Source: Flavobacterium nitrogenifigens | GTDB lineage: Bacteria > Bacteroidota > Bacteroidia > Flavobacteriales > Flavobacteriaceae | DNA length: 64,000 bases | Assembly (NCBI RefSeq): GCF_003254565.1 | Contig: NZ_QJRI01000162.1 | Location: 32,438-96,437 of the forward strand | Reading direction: 5' to 3' | In this document: positions 35,198-45,151 of the stretch, piece by piece | How the letters are laid out: each line of letters opens with the position of its first letter | How positions within the stretch are numbered: position 1 is the first letter of the stretch | The notes under the pieces: generated by a model | The model's input: the letters and a program-made list of their open reading frames with translations, nothing else | The model's database searches: none | What the model was told of the DNA's origin: nothing | Position numbers and translations under genes: made by a program

Positions 35198-35340
35198 AGG
35201 AAACTCTCTGTAAATTCTTAGCCAATCCTTCTTCCTTTTTTAAGTTTCGCAACATGCCTAACTTTAAAAAACCATTGTGCCTATGCATTAATTATCCATT
35301 CTTGTTATATACTTAAGCTCTAGTCTTAATATATATAACT

Positions 35341-35378
35341 AACCCTCTGCTTCAGCGACCAAACTTCAACAGAGGGTT
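35341..35378 (+). other. Leader hairpin upstream of susC
   Basis: AACCCTCTG and CAGAGGGTT form a 9-bp perfect stem with a 20-nt loop, 40 bp before the SusC start. No T-run follows, so it is more likely a leader structure than a terminator. Confidence 0.5.
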
Positions 35379-35418
35379 CTAGTCAGTCAAATCCTTTTAA
35401 CTAACCAATCCCAATATT

Positions 35419-38400
35419 ATGAATAATATTTCATTTTCCAAGGATGGAAGAGCTCTTTATTGCCTAATTTTTACAGGCATTCTGCTATCTTTCTCATCCT
35501 CTTTAGCATCAAATCCTACACGCCTTTTCAAGTCTATCTTTCAACAGCATAAAGTGCAGGGAAATGTTACAGACGGCACTAATCCGCTTTCAGGAGTCAC
35601 CATTGCTGTAAAAAACAAATCCAATGTTTTGGCAATTACAGATTACAATGGACAGTTCGAAATCGCATGCGCTCCTTATGACACCTTAACCGTTTCCTAT
35701 TTGGGCTTCAAAACCGCTTTTATAGCGGTTCAGGGGCGCACTAAAATAGCAGTCAAGCTTCAATACGACACCACAACACTTCAGGAAGTCAAAATAAATG
35801 CGGGATACTATTCCGTTAAAGAAAGCGAGCGGACGGGAAGCATAGCCCGAATCTCATCCAAAGAAATAGAGATCCAGCCCGTGACCAATGTTCTGGCAAC
35901 CATGCAGGGACGAATGGCCGGAGTAAATGTTGTCCAGACCACAGGTGCGCCCGGCGGAGGTTTCGACATCAAAATCAGGGGACAGAATAGTCTCCGGAGC
36001 GATGCCAATATGCCTCTCTATATTATTGACGGAGTCCCCTTTTCTTCGGATCCAATCGGACATTTCCAAACCTCAAGCCCTTTCCCTACTGTTTCAAGCC
36101 CATTAAACAGCATTAATCCCGATTCAATAGAAAGCATTGAAGTTCTTAAGGATGCAGATGCCACGTCAATCTACGGGTCTCGGGGCGCAAATGGGGTTGT
36201 TCTCATTACCACTAAAAAAGGGAAAAAAGGAAAAACCTCCTTCTCTATCAACAGTTCAACAGGAGCCGGAAAAATAACCAAATTTCCAGACCTCATGAAG
36301 ACAGAACAGTACCTTGCCATGAGAAGGCAGGCATTTATAAATGATGGCCTTGCGCAATACAATGACTGGGACTATGACATCAACGGAACTTGGGACCAGA
36401 ACAGATACACCAACTGGCAGAAGGAGCTTCTCGGCGGTACTGCGCAGATCAATGATCTGCAGGGAACCATATCGGGAGGATCGGAACAGACACAGTTTCT
36501 GCTCAGTGGCAACTACCATCAGGAAACAACGGTTTATCCGGGAGACTTTCGCTATAAAAAAGGCGGAATGCAGCTCAATTTGAACCATCTCTCTCAAGAC
36601 GGCAAGTTCCGCATCACGTTCTCAGGCGGCTATAATAGCCAGAATAATAATCTGCCTGCCTATGACCTGAGCTTTGATGCAAGATATCTTCCTCCCAATG
36701 CGCCTGCGCTTCACAATCCTGACGGAAGCCTGAACTGGGAAAACGGCACATGGGAGAATCCGCTTCGGAATCTCAATGCGCAATTCCGTTCCCAAACCAG
36801 CGGTCTGATAGCCAATACCGTGCTTTCATACGAGATCGCAAAGGATCTCACCATAAAAAGCAGCTTTGGCTTTACCGATCTGAAGAGTTCCGAAACAAGA
36901 ACCCAGCCCTCCACCATTTATAATCCTGCCTATAATATCACAAGCGCGCGCTCTGCCATATACCTCTATGGCACGGACCGCTCATCATGGATTATCGAGC
37001 CGCAGCTAAACTACAGCAGAGCCATTGCAAAGGGAAAACTCGATGCGCTTATTGGAGGCACTTTCCAGAGCCAGACAAACGATATTCTATATCAGACCGC
37101 AAACGGATTCAGCTCTAATAGCCTAATCTACAATCTTGCTGCGGCCAAAAACATCACCATATACAGCAACGACCAGACCCAGTATAAGTATCAGGCCTTT
37201 TTTGCCCGCATCAACTACAATTGGAAGCAGCGCTATATCCTTAATCTCACAGGCAGACGGGACGGCTCTAGCAGATTTGGGCCAGGCAACCAGTTTGCCG
37301 TATTTGGGGCCGCAGGTGCCGCTTGGATCTTCTCACATGAGAATTTCCTAGCCGACAGCTCTTGGCTTAGCTTCGGCAAGATCCGCGCTTCCTATGGCAC
37401 AACAGGAAACGACCAGATCGGCGACTACCAGTTTCTAAACACCTACACCACATCTGGAATAAATTATGGAGGAATGACGGGACTCCAGCCCTCTAGGCTC
37501 TACAATCCGGATTTTGGATGGGAAATCAACAGAAAACTGGAATTTGCCCTTGAGCTTGGCTTTCTGCAGGACAGGATTTTCACTACTGCTTCCTGGTACC
37601 GCAACCGATCCTCAAACCAGCTGGTCGGACTTCCCCTTCCCGGTACGACAGGTTTTCCCTCACTGCAGGCCAATCTGGATGCAGAAGTGGAGAACAGAGG
37701 GTTCGAACTTACCCTTAGAACTGTTAATTTTAACGGTTCAAAGTTTAAATGGTCCACCAGCGCAAACATCTCTTTTGCCCAAAACACTTTGCTGCGCTTC
37801 CCTAATCTGGAAAGTTCGACCTACAGCCAGAAGTACCGCATAGGCCAGCCATTAAACATCCAGCTGCTTTATAAATACAAAGGCGTGGATCCCCAGACAG
37901 GCATCTATCAGTTTGAGGACCTGAACAAAGACGGCATCATCTCCTTTCCCGATGACAGGCAGACTGCAGTGGATCTCAACCCTGAATTTTACGGCGGTGT
38001 GCAGAACCAGCTCAGCTATAAAAGATGGAATCTAGATTTCCTTTTCCAGTTTGTAAAACAGAAAAGCAGAACCTATCCGATGGGGCCTGCCGGAATGATG
38101 TCAAACCAGCTCCAGCGCATGAACCCGACATGGACGCAGTCCGACCACACCGCTCCGTACCAGATTGCAACCACAGGGTATAATTATCAAGCCATAATGG
38201 GAGATTACTACTATACGTTCAGTGACGGAACGGTGGCTGACGGGTCTTATATCCGCCTTAAAAACATAGCCCTATCATTTGACCTGCCTTTAGGGCTTCA
38301 GGAGACGGGCTGCAAAATCATGCTTCAGGGACAGAATCTGCTTACAATGACCAAATTCAAAGACGGCGATCCTGAATTTGGAGGCGCAGGCTTTCTTCCG

Positions 38401-38442
38401 CCCCTTAAAATAATCAGTGCGGGCATACAACTAACATTTTAA
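35419..38442 (+). CDS. SusC-like TonB-dependent outer-membrane transporter
   Basis: The 1007-residue protein has a signal segment, a carboxypeptidase-like beta domain (VQGNVTDGTNPLSGVTIAVK, about residues 45-120), and the SusC plug motifs MQGRMAGVNVVQTTGAPGGG, LYIIDGVPF and SIEVLKDADATSIYGSRGANG. A long beta-barrel follows. SusC proteins import oligosaccharides or peptides with a SusD lid. The partner SusD starts 10 bp downstream and an S9 peptidase follows, so the cargo is more likely peptide than glycan (inference). Confidence 0.93.
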   Translation: MNNISFSKDGRALYCLIFTGILLSFSSSLASNPTRLFKSIFQQHKVQGNVTDGTNPLSGVTIAVKNKSNVLAITDYNGQFEIACAPYDTLTVSYLGFKTAFIAVQGRTKIAVKLQYDTTTLQEVKINAGYYSVKESERTGSIARISSKEIEIQPVTNVLATMQGRMAGVNVVQTTGAPGGGFDIKIRGQNSLRSDANMPLYIIDGVPFSSDPIGHFQTSSPFPTVSSPLNSINPDSIESIEVLKDADATSIYGSRGANGVVLITTKKGKKGKTSFSINSSTGAGKITKFPDLMKTEQYLAMRRQAFINDGLAQYNDWDYDINGTWDQNRYTNWQKELLGGTAQINDLQGTISGGSEQTQFLLSGNYHQETTVYPGDFRYKKGGMQLNLNHLSQDGKFRITFSGGYNSQNNNLPAYDLSFDARYLPPNAPALHNPDGSLNWENGTWENPLRNLNAQFRSQTSGLIANTVLSYEIAKDLTIKSSFGFTDLKSSETRTQPSTIYNPAYNITSARSAIYLYGTDRSSWIIEPQLNYSRAIAKGKLDALIGGTFQSQTNDILYQTANGFSSNSLIYNLAAAKNITIYSNDQTQYKYQAFFARINYNWKQRYILNLTGRRDGSSRFGPGNQFAVFGAAGAAWIFSHENFLADSSWLSFGKIRASYGTTGNDQIGDYQFLNTYTTSGINYGGMTGLQPSRLYNPDFGWEINRKLEFALELGFLQDRIFTTASWYRNRSSNQLVGLPLPGTTGFPSLQANLDAEVENRGFELTLRTVNFNGSKFKWSTSANISFAQNTLLRFPNLESSTYSQKYRIGQPLNIQLLYKYKGVDPQTGIYQFEDLNKDGIISFPDDRQTAVDLNPEFYGGVQNQLSYKRWNLDFLFQFVKQKSRTYPMGPAGMMSNQLQRMNPTWTQSDHTAPYQIATTGYNYQAIMGDYYYTFSDGTVADGSYIRLKNIALSFDLPLGLQETGCKIMLQGQNLLTMTKFKDGDPEFGGAGFLPPLKIISAGIQLTF

Positions 38443-38452
38443 CTATCCGAAG

Positions 38453-39835
38453 ATGAAAAATACAATCATAAAACTATTTGCAGCCGCCGCCCTTCTGCTT
38501 CAGCTGTCTTCATGCGACTCTTTTGTCGAAACCGATCTTCCAAAATCACAGCTTACCAATACGGATGTGTTCGAAGATTATGCCACTGCTTCAGCTGCAT
38601 TAGCCGATATTTATGCTAAAATTCGAGATAAGGGAATGCTTACCGGCGCCTATACCGGCCTGTCGCTCCAGCTCGGAAATTATGCAGACGAAACGGTGTC
38701 TTATGAAAATGCCTCAAGTTCGGGCGCCGCCTTCTACAACAATAGGCTGCTGCCTTCCACCACGGCACTGCAGGATTATTGGAATGCATCCTACAACCAG
38801 ATCTATGCCGCAAATGCGCTCATAGAGGGAGTGGAGAAAAGCCAGAATCTTTCCGCTGAGAATAAAAAACAGCTAAAAGGGGAAGCTTTGTTTATTAGGG
38901 CGCTAGTGCACTTTTATCTCACGAATCTTTTTGGCTCCATCCCCTACATAACCGGCACAGACTATAGAAAAAACAGCAAGGCGTCGCGCGTGAATATTCA
39001 GAAGGCATATGAATATGCAATTGCAGACCTCAGCAGCGCTGCAGAGATGCTTCCCGCTCTTTACAGTCCGACTGACAGGATACGCGCCAATAAATGGGTG
39101 TGCCGAGCCCTGCTATCAAGAGTGTATCTGTATAACCGCCAATTTGCAGAAGCTTCAAATGAAGCATCTGCCCTTCTCAATGAAAACAGCCTATTCTCAT
39201 TGGAACAGAATATTGACCGCACTTTTCTGTTAAACTCCAAAGAAACCATCTGGCAGCTGCAGTCAGCATTTGCAGGCCAGAATACGCAGGAAGGCATTGC
39301 CTTTATTTTTATCAGCACTCCTCCTTCGGTAGCTTCCCTAAGCCCAGAGCTCTTCCAATCCTTTGGTGCAGATGACCTTCGCAAGTCGCATTGGATCAAG
39401 TCCCTCTCAAATGGCTCCTTTGTCTGGCACCATGCATTCAAATACAAGGAAAGGGACAATACGGCACAGTCAAAGGAATATTCCGTTATCTTCAGACTGG
39501 CCGAACAATACCTTATCCGCTCGGAATCAAGGGTTCGCCAAGGCGATCTAATCGGCGCTAAAGAAGATTTAGACAAAGTCAGGCTGCGTGCCGGACTTGA
39601 TAAAACCGAAGCGACAACCGCAGATGAAATCGTAAATGCCGTACTGCAGGAGAGAAGATGGGAGCTTTTCACAGAGCAGGGCCACCGTTTTTTCGACCTC
39701 AAGCGTCTTGGAATGCTTGACAATGCCTTATCGCCAGTGAAGCCCGGCTGGAACACTGAAGACAGGCTCTTTCCGATACCTGAAGCTGAACTGAGCACCA
39801 ATCCATATCTTCAGCCGCAGAACCCTGGCTATTAA
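38453..39835 (+). CDS. SusD/RagB-like surface lipoprotein
   Basis: The 460-residue protein has a lipobox (LLLQLSSC), the SusD N-terminus SFVETDLPKSQLTN, the TPR-like core KGEALFIRALVHFYLTNLFGSIPYI, and the C-terminal VLQERRWELFTEQGHRFFDLKRLG. SusD is the substrate-binding lid of the SusC channel. It is 10 bp after susC and 12 bp before the peptidase, one operon. Confidence 0.93.
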   Translation: MKNTIIKLFAAAALLLQLSSCDSFVETDLPKSQLTNTDVFEDYATASAALADIYAKIRDKGMLTGAYTGLSLQLGNYADETVSYENASSSGAAFYNNRLLPSTTALQDYWNASYNQIYAANALIEGVEKSQNLSAENKKQLKGEALFIRALVHFYLTNLFGSIPYITGTDYRKNSKASRVNIQKAYEYAIADLSSAAEMLPALYSPTDRIRANKWVCRALLSRVYLYNRQFAEASNEASALLNENSLFSLEQNIDRTFLLNSKETIWQLQSAFAGQNTQEGIAFIFISTPPSVASLSPELFQSFGADDLRKSHWIKSLSNGSFVWHHAFKYKERDNTAQSKEYSVIFRLAEQYLIRSESRVRQGDLIGAKEDLDKVRLRAGLDKTEATTADEIVNAVLQERRWELFTEQGHRFFDLKRLGMLDNALSPVKPGWNTEDRLFPIPEAELSTNPYLQPQNPGY

Positions 39836-39847
39836 TCCAAAAACGCT

Positions 39848-42505
39848 ATGCCTATACAATATTTTCGTTCTGCATATATCGGAACGCCATTTAAGAATTT
39901 ACCTTTATTTTTAGTTTTTTTATTTGTTTTGCAATTGGAAACCTGTCCCCTATGGGGGCAGGGATTGCAGAAAAAAGAGCTGCAGGAGAAAGATTACCGT
40001 CTCTGGGCAGAAACCTCCCTTGACCGCTTTTCAGCTGATGCCCTTTGGGCGAGCTATTCGGTGCGTTATGAGAATGGTACCGATACCCTGTTTATCAGAA
40101 GCACAACTGACAGCACTAAAACCTACCGCATTCCAGCAGCATACAACTCCCACTTTACCGTCAATCAGTTCTTTTATGCACAGAGCGGAAACAGCCTTCA
40201 TTCCATAGACCTAAAAAACGGGGAGCACGACTCTATACCAGATGTGCTTTCGTATGAATATGCCGAAGTTTGCAATCTGATCATCCTGCTAAAAAGAGAT
40301 CCCGAAAAGCAGCAGTCGCTTTTGATCCAGCCCCCACGCGGAAACACTTTAAAACCAATAGCCCATGCGGCACAATACTCTCTGAATCCCAAAAAGGACC
40401 GTCTGCTCTTCACGACCTCCAGCAATGGCAGACATACCCTTAGCCTTATGAATCTGCGAAAAATGGCCGAAAAGCAGATCACTTCAGGCCCAGACCGATA
40501 TACTGACTTTTCTTGGAGCAGAGACGGCAGGGCTGTCGCATTTTTTTCCCTATCGGAAGATAAAAAGATAAAGTCGCTGTTCTTCTACAGAACTGATCTG
40601 AAAAAACTCTTTGAATATAATGCCACCTCCAAAGGATTCCCTGAAAAAACGGCAATGGCAACTGCTCCTCCTGATAAAATCTTAATTTCAGAAGATCTCA
40701 AGCACGTATTTTTCCATATCAGAAAAGAACAGGCCGATGCGCTTTCCCAATCCTCCTTGGAGCCTGAAATCTGGAATGCAAACGACAAACTGGTGCACTC
40801 CTACAGAAATATTGCAGGCAAGCCTGCTGAAATGCTTAAGGTAATGGTGTGGAATCCCGAGCAGGGAAAATCTGAAATGGTCAGCACAGAAGAGCTGCCA
40901 TCAGTATTTTTTAACGGAAATCAGAAGTACGCTATACTTTCCGATCCGCTCCAATACGAGCCCCAATTCCACCTGGACGCCCCACGCGACTATTATCTTC
41001 TTGATCTTGCCACCATGAAGAAAAAGAAGATACTCGCAAAGGCTTCTTCCTTCTATGAATATCTGACGGCATCTCCAGACGGACGCTATCTGGTTTATTT
41101 CAAAGATGGAAGCTGGCGGACTTACGATATAGAAAAAGACCGGCATGCCGATATCACTCGCAGCCTTAAAACGGCCTTTGCGGGAAAAGTGAACAGTCTG
41201 GTTTCCATCAGCGCATTTGGCAATCCCGGCTGGAGCAGCGACAATGCCGAATTGCTGCTTTACGACCAGTACGATATCTGGGCGGTAAAACCGGATGGTT
41301 CTTCCGCAAGGAGGCTTACCCATGGACGCGAAAAAGAAATTGTCTACCGCTTTGGCGGCAATCCCAGTACATCTCCGCTAGTCTTTGAATATGGGAGCCT
41401 GAAGCCGGCAGCATACGATCTCACTAAAGAAGTCATTTTAAATGGAAGAGGCGCAGATGAAAAAACAGGCTTTTTTATATGGAAGCAGAATAAGAGGGAA
41501 ACGCCAATAACTTATGAAGATGCATATGCTGACCAGCTGCATTATTCGCCTTCAGCAAAAAAGTTTCTGCACTGCAGGCAGCGCTTTGATCTTCCGCCCC
41601 AAATTGTCCTTCATGAAAAAAACAGGAAAGACAGAATCATTTTCCAGAGCAACCCGCAGCACGAACAGTACTATTGGGGAAAAAGCGAACTTATACATTT
41701 TGAGAATTCAAAACGCCAGAAGCTTAAAGGCGTTTTGTACTACCCTGCCCACTATGATCCAAAAAGGAAATATCCCATGATTGTCCATATCTATGAAATC
41801 CAGTCAAGAAAACTGCATCAATACCATATGCCTTCACTGCACAATGAAACCGGATTCAATCCTGCGGTATTCACCTCTAAGGGATATTTTGTTTTCCTTC
41901 CCGATATCCTGCTGGAGGAAGAAAATATGGGACCTTCCGCGTTGGACTGCACTGAATCGGGAATCAAAAAAATACTCTCCATGGATATTGCAGATCCCGA
42001 TTCCATAGCATTAATGGGACATTCTTTCGGAGGCTATGAAACCGCCTTCATTGCAAACCAGTCCCAACTCTTTAAAACGGCCATCGTAAGCGGAGCCATT
42101 GCAGACCTGAGCCGCTTCTATCTGACCATAAACTGGAGGACAGGCAGGCCTGACATCTGGCGCTTCCACGGAGTGCAATGGAATATGAATGGCAAGGATC
42201 CTTTTAATAGCCCTGAAGATTTTAAGCGAAACTCTCCTATCTCTTACATAACTGATCTAAAGATTCCCCTTCTTACATGGAGCGGTAAGGCAGACACGCA
42301 GGTGGATTGGCAGCAGAGTGTGGAATACCATTTGGCACTGCGCCGTCTGGGCAAAAAAAATGTGATGCTGCTCTACCCTAATGAGCGCCATGGGCTGGCA
42401 GACCCTTCCAATCAGGAAGATCTGACGCGCAGAGTGCTGCAGTGGTTCGACTATTTCCTAAAAGAGAAAAGAGATGCCGATTGGATCCGCACTGCAATGG
42501 ACTGA
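39848..42505 (+). CDS. S9-family prolyl oligopeptidase / dipeptidyl peptidase-like enzyme
   Basis: The 885-residue protein has an N-terminal signal segment (LPLFLVFLFVLQLETCPLWG), a beta-propeller-like region with WD/Tol-type repeats (residues about 80-550), and a C-terminal alpha/beta hydrolase. The triad is visible: Ser726 in GHSFGGYE, Asp816 in SGKADTQVDW and His848 in NERHGL. It would cleave short peptides at the cell envelope. Its place in the SusC/SusD operon suggests peptide import and digestion. Confidence 0.9.
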   Translation: MPIQYFRSAYIGTPFKNLPLFLVFLFVLQLETCPLWGQGLQKKELQEKDYRLWAETSLDRFSADALWASYSVRYENGTDTLFIRSTTDSTKTYRIPAAYNSHFTVNQFFYAQSGNSLHSIDLKNGEHDSIPDVLSYEYAEVCNLIILLKRDPEKQQSLLIQPPRGNTLKPIAHAAQYSLNPKKDRLLFTTSSNGRHTLSLMNLRKMAEKQITSGPDRYTDFSWSRDGRAVAFFSLSEDKKIKSLFFYRTDLKKLFEYNATSKGFPEKTAMATAPPDKILISEDLKHVFFHIRKEQADALSQSSLEPEIWNANDKLVHSYRNIAGKPAEMLKVMVWNPEQGKSEMVSTEELPSVFFNGNQKYAILSDPLQYEPQFHLDAPRDYYLLDLATMKKKKILAKASSFYEYLTASPDGRYLVYFKDGSWRTYDIEKDRHADITRSLKTAFAGKVNSLVSISAFGNPGWSSDNAELLLYDQYDIWAVKPDGSSARRLTHGREKEIVYRFGGNPSTSPLVFEYGSLKPAAYDLTKEVILNGRGADEKTGFFIWKQNKRETPITYEDAYADQLHYSPSAKKFLHCRQRFDLPPQIVLHEKNRKDRIIFQSNPQHEQYYWGKSELIHFENSKRQKLKGVLYYPAHYDPKRKYPMIVHIYEIQSRKLHQYHMPSLHNETGFNPAVFTSKGYFVFLPDILLEEENMGPSALDCTESGIKKILSMDIADPDSIALMGHSFGGYETAFIANQSQLFKTAIVSGAIADLSRFYLTINWRTGRPDIWRFHGVQWNMNGKDPFNSPEDFKRNSPISYITDLKIPLLTWSGKADTQVDWQQSVEYHLALRRLGKKNVMLLYPNERHGLADPSNQEDLTRRVLQWFDYFLKEKRDADWIRTAMD

Positions 42506-42522
42506 CTCCATGCAGCAATAAA

Positions 42523-42547
42523 AAAGCCGTTCAATGAGAACGGCTTT
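42523..42547. terminator. Bidirectional intrinsic terminator
   Basis: AAAGCCGTTC and GAACGGCTTT form a 10-bp stem with a 5-nt loop. It sits between the S9 peptidase and the convergent DUF6520 gene, with T-rich sequence to the right and A-rich sequence to the left. Confidence 0.8.
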
Positions 42548-42563
42548 GTTTTCTTAGTGCTCC

Positions 42564-42839
42564 CTAAAAAGGGCGCCAGAGCGTTTCCACGCATCTGCCC
42601 TGCGGATTCTTGCCGTATGCAATTGGGCCGCTTGATCCTCCCAATCTGCAGATAAAAGCGCTGGGAGTGTCGTTGCAGGCAACGGCAATGCTGCATTCGC
42701 CCTGCGCATCTAAAGTGTACCCTACAGCCGGAGCTCGGCGGTTTTCACTATTCCGATGCGCCGAACATGCAAAAGCGCCCGTTACGGCAAGCAGTACAGC
42801 TAAAAGCGGCAGACATTTTTTTAAAATAATCGTTTTCAT
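42564..42839 (-). CDS. DUF6520-family small exported protein, copy 2
   Basis: From the ATG at 42839 the protein is 91 residues: a hydrophobic N-terminal signal segment, then a mature part with Cys49, Cys55, Cys64 and Cys83 and the motif GPIAYGKNPQGRCVETLWRP. The four mature cysteines are spaced as in its neighbour, which suggests two disulfides. A longer frame to 42917 adds non-signal sequence. DUF6520 proteins are Bacteroidota-specific and of unknown role. It lies convergent to the S9 peptidase. Confidence 0.8.
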   Translation of the reverse strand: MKTIILKKCLPLLAVLLAVTGAFACSAHRNSENRRAPAVGYTLDAQGECSIAVACNDTPSAFICRLGGSSGPIAYGKNPQGRCVETLWRPF

Positions 42840-42963
42840 AATTTTATCTTTTTTAAGTGCGGCATGCAAAATGACACCGCTGTTCCCAATTAAAAATTCA
42901 GATGGTCTTATTTGCAATACCGCTCCGGAAATCCGGAACGGTAGAGCGCCTAACTAAAGGCTG

Positions 42964-43233
42964 TTACTGCGGGCGCCAAAGCGATTCGACGCACTGCCCC
43001 TGAGGATTCTTGCCGTATGCAATCGGTCCCGATGTGCCCACACGGCAGATAAACAGTGACGGATTGTCGTCACAGGCCACTGCCATATTACACTCGCCCT
43101 GGGCATTCAGCGTAAAGCCGACTCTAGGGGCAAAACTCTTTGAAGCATTCTGCGAAGAAGTCGCAAAAGCTCCAGTAATTGCCGCAACAACTGCTGCTGC
43201 CGCAATTCCATTTTTAAAAAATAGCGTTTTCAT
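42964..43233 (-). CDS. DUF6520-family small exported protein, copy 1
   Basis: The 89-residue protein begins with a signal segment (IAAAAVVAAITGAFATSS) and has Cys48, Cys54, Cys63 and Cys81 at the same positions relative to GECNMAVACDDNPS, FICR and GPIAYGKNPQGQCVES. It is a tandem paralogue of the gene 124 bp downstream. The MauE-domain gene lies 87 bp further downstream-to-upstream in the same direction, so the three may be one unit. Confidence 0.82.
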   Translation of the reverse strand: MKTLFFKNGIAAAAVVAAITGAFATSSQNASKSFAPRVGFTLNAQGECNMAVACDDNPSLFICRVGTSGPIAYGKNPQGQCVESLWRPQ

Positions 43234-43320
43234 AATATAAATATTAGATTAAACTCTGATCTACTTTTTTCTACAGGTTTTCGATCTGTTTCCTGATACT
43301 GGCCGGTATATCTTAAAATG

Positions 43321-44853
43321 TCAGTTCTGCACAAAACCGCCATTTTTAAATTCTTTTTTCAATATATCCCTGAATCTATAGGCCACAAGACTGTTGCCTA
43401 TCAGCGCAAAGAAACGGTCTCTTGTGACGAAAAAGCTGCCCATCTTATGGTCCTGCAGATTATAGATCGGAAAGCTCATCAGATACATGCTTTTTTCCAT
43501 ATCATAAACATCTATTACGGAAGCCTGCTCCCAGAGCTTGCTGTCCTCGAACTTTCCCTTGATCTTTGAATTGATAAAAAGCAGGTTCCCGCACACTGCA
43601 GCATTGGCATTTACAATCAGCGGCGGCGCATTCATCGTGCGCTCTTTTTTCCCTTTGAGGTAGGCCACTTTTATCTTTGCTTTTGAAACGGTGTCAATGG
43701 TATTGCCTCTTCTGATGAGATCTCCCTTTTTTGCGGCTATGATAAATTCGTTTCTGTAAAAATAGACGTACACCAATCTTTGCACCTGCTCACTGTAAAG
43801 CAGCACCCCGTCAGTATCAAACACCCCATCAATCTGCTTTTGGAGCAGCTTGCCGCTATACTTGACAGGCGGTCTGGCGTTCTCGCTGAAAACACCTAAA
43901 ATATGCGCCAGATTCTTCCCGTCATTCGAACGGAATCCGGCTGCAATGCTGTCCATATGCACCAGCTGCGTAAAGTAGGGCATCCCTTTTATTTCATGGT
44001 TAATTTTCCAGTCTGAAGTATTTCCCCTAAAAACCGCAGGCACGGTGCCGTCTTTTAGGAAGAAGAAAGATTCCTGCACAGACACTATGGGCTTTTGGAA
44101 AAGAATCCCATTAGCATCAAAAACGATTTTCTCCGCTTTCAGGCTTCGCAGACGCGCATCTGCCGATTTTAGATGCAGAGGCGCGGTATAATTTCCCAGA
44201 TAGATCCGTCCGTGCGACTGCCCTGCAAAGTAGTAGGAATTGTATTTTAAGTCCAGCTGTCTCTCAAACATAGCAGGATGCTGGGGATAGCGTCTTATGA
44301 AAGGGTTCTCAAAATGCATGATGCTTTCCGAGCACAAAAACAGAATGATTATCATCACTGCGCTGCTTCCGACAGTGAATATCATTTTTAATAGAACTGA
44401 AAATGCTTTTTTTCGAGATTTATAGGTTCTTTCTGCATTATGGTGCAATACAATACCCAGTCCTGCCAGCAGAACAAATATCATGTTAAAAATCAGATGG
44501 CTTGTCCAGCTCATTTTCTCTAATATCCCTCCGCACGAGCATGGCACAAATGAACTGTAATTTAAAATAATAAAGATATAGACTGTAAAGAGGCTCATTA
44601 GGCTGAGCGCCAAAAATAAGGCTGCCATTCTAAATTTTGGAATCATCAATAAAAGAGCAGTTAAAAATTCAAGAGCAAGGACTGCAGGCGCCACCCATGA
44701 AGCAAATGCGCTTATCAGCGGAGATTGTCCAAGCTGTATCTGAAAGTTTTCAAAATCAAGCATTTTACTTGCCGCCGCATAAACAAAAAGCAGAATATAT
44801 AAAAGACAGATAATGTCTACTGCGTTTCTTTTTATTTTGTTGTGTAAAATCAT
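43321..44853 (-). CDS. MauE/DoxX-type membrane protein fused to a large extracytoplasmic domain
   Basis: The 510-residue protein has four membrane segments in residues 10-140 with ASKMLDFENFQIQLGQSP and VPCSCGGILEKMSW, the Cys-x-Cys pair and layout of MauE-family proteins. MauE proteins are linked to electron transfer for periplasmic disulfide formation. After another membrane segment near residue 165 there is a soluble region of about 330 residues rich in beta strands. It is next to two four-cysteine DUF6520 genes, which may be its substrates (inference). Confidence 0.8.
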   Translation of the reverse strand: MILHNKIKRNAVDIICLLYILLFVYAAASKMLDFENFQIQLGQSPLISAFASWVAPAVLALEFLTALLLMIPKFRMAALFLALSLMSLFTVYIFIILNYSSFVPCSCGGILEKMSWTSHLIFNMIFVLLAGLGIVLHHNAERTYKSRKKAFSVLLKMIFTVGSSAVMIIILFLCSESIMHFENPFIRRYPQHPAMFERQLDLKYNSYYFAGQSHGRIYLGNYTAPLHLKSADARLRSLKAEKIVFDANGILFQKPIVSVQESFFFLKDGTVPAVFRGNTSDWKINHEIKGMPYFTQLVHMDSIAAGFRSNDGKNLAHILGVFSENARPPVKYSGKLLQKQIDGVFDTDGVLLYSEQVQRLVYVYFYRNEFIIAAKKGDLIRRGNTIDTVSKAKIKVAYLKGKKERTMNAPPLIVNANAAVCGNLLFINSKIKGKFEDSKLWEQASVIDVYDMEKSMYLMSFPIYNLQDHKMGSFFVTRDRFFALIGNSLVAYRFRDILKKEFKNGGFVQN

Positions 44854-45066
44854 AATCTGAAGTTTTATTGCTGCTAGTGACTAACAGAATTAATATATCT
44901 TCAAAATTACATCGTACTTTTCCCATAACAGTTGTAAAAAACAGGCTTCTATTTTGGAAAAACAAATAAGCACTGTTTTCTAAATAGCTGTAGAGCTAAA
45001 TAAACCAAGGTTGCTAATCATAACAAAAACTGAAAAATTAACTATAATAACTTTCTAAAATAAAAC

Positions 45067-45093
45067 GCGCTGCAAATCTGCGATTTGCAGCGC
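45067..45093 (-). terminator. Strong hairpin after the DUF932 gene
   Basis: GCGCTGCAAATC-TGC-GATTTGCAGCGC is a perfect 12-bp stem with a 3-nt loop, followed leftward by a T-rich tract. It lies about 60 bp past the DUF932 stop. Confidence 0.75.
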
Positions 45094-45151
45094 AACCGGC
45101 ATAAGGATACAGGCAGTCTACAACCTCCTGTATCCACAATCTGAAAAAGCC

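Noticed and set aside
35013..35288. Leftward 91-codon frame
   Set aside because: It covers the structured RNA on the other strand, has unusual composition, and its DNA is explained by base pairing of the RNA.
39061..39801. Leftward 246-codon frame inside susD
   Set aside because: It is antisense to a clearly identified SusD gene and Ser/Arg/Leu-rich, as antisense frames of such genes usually are.
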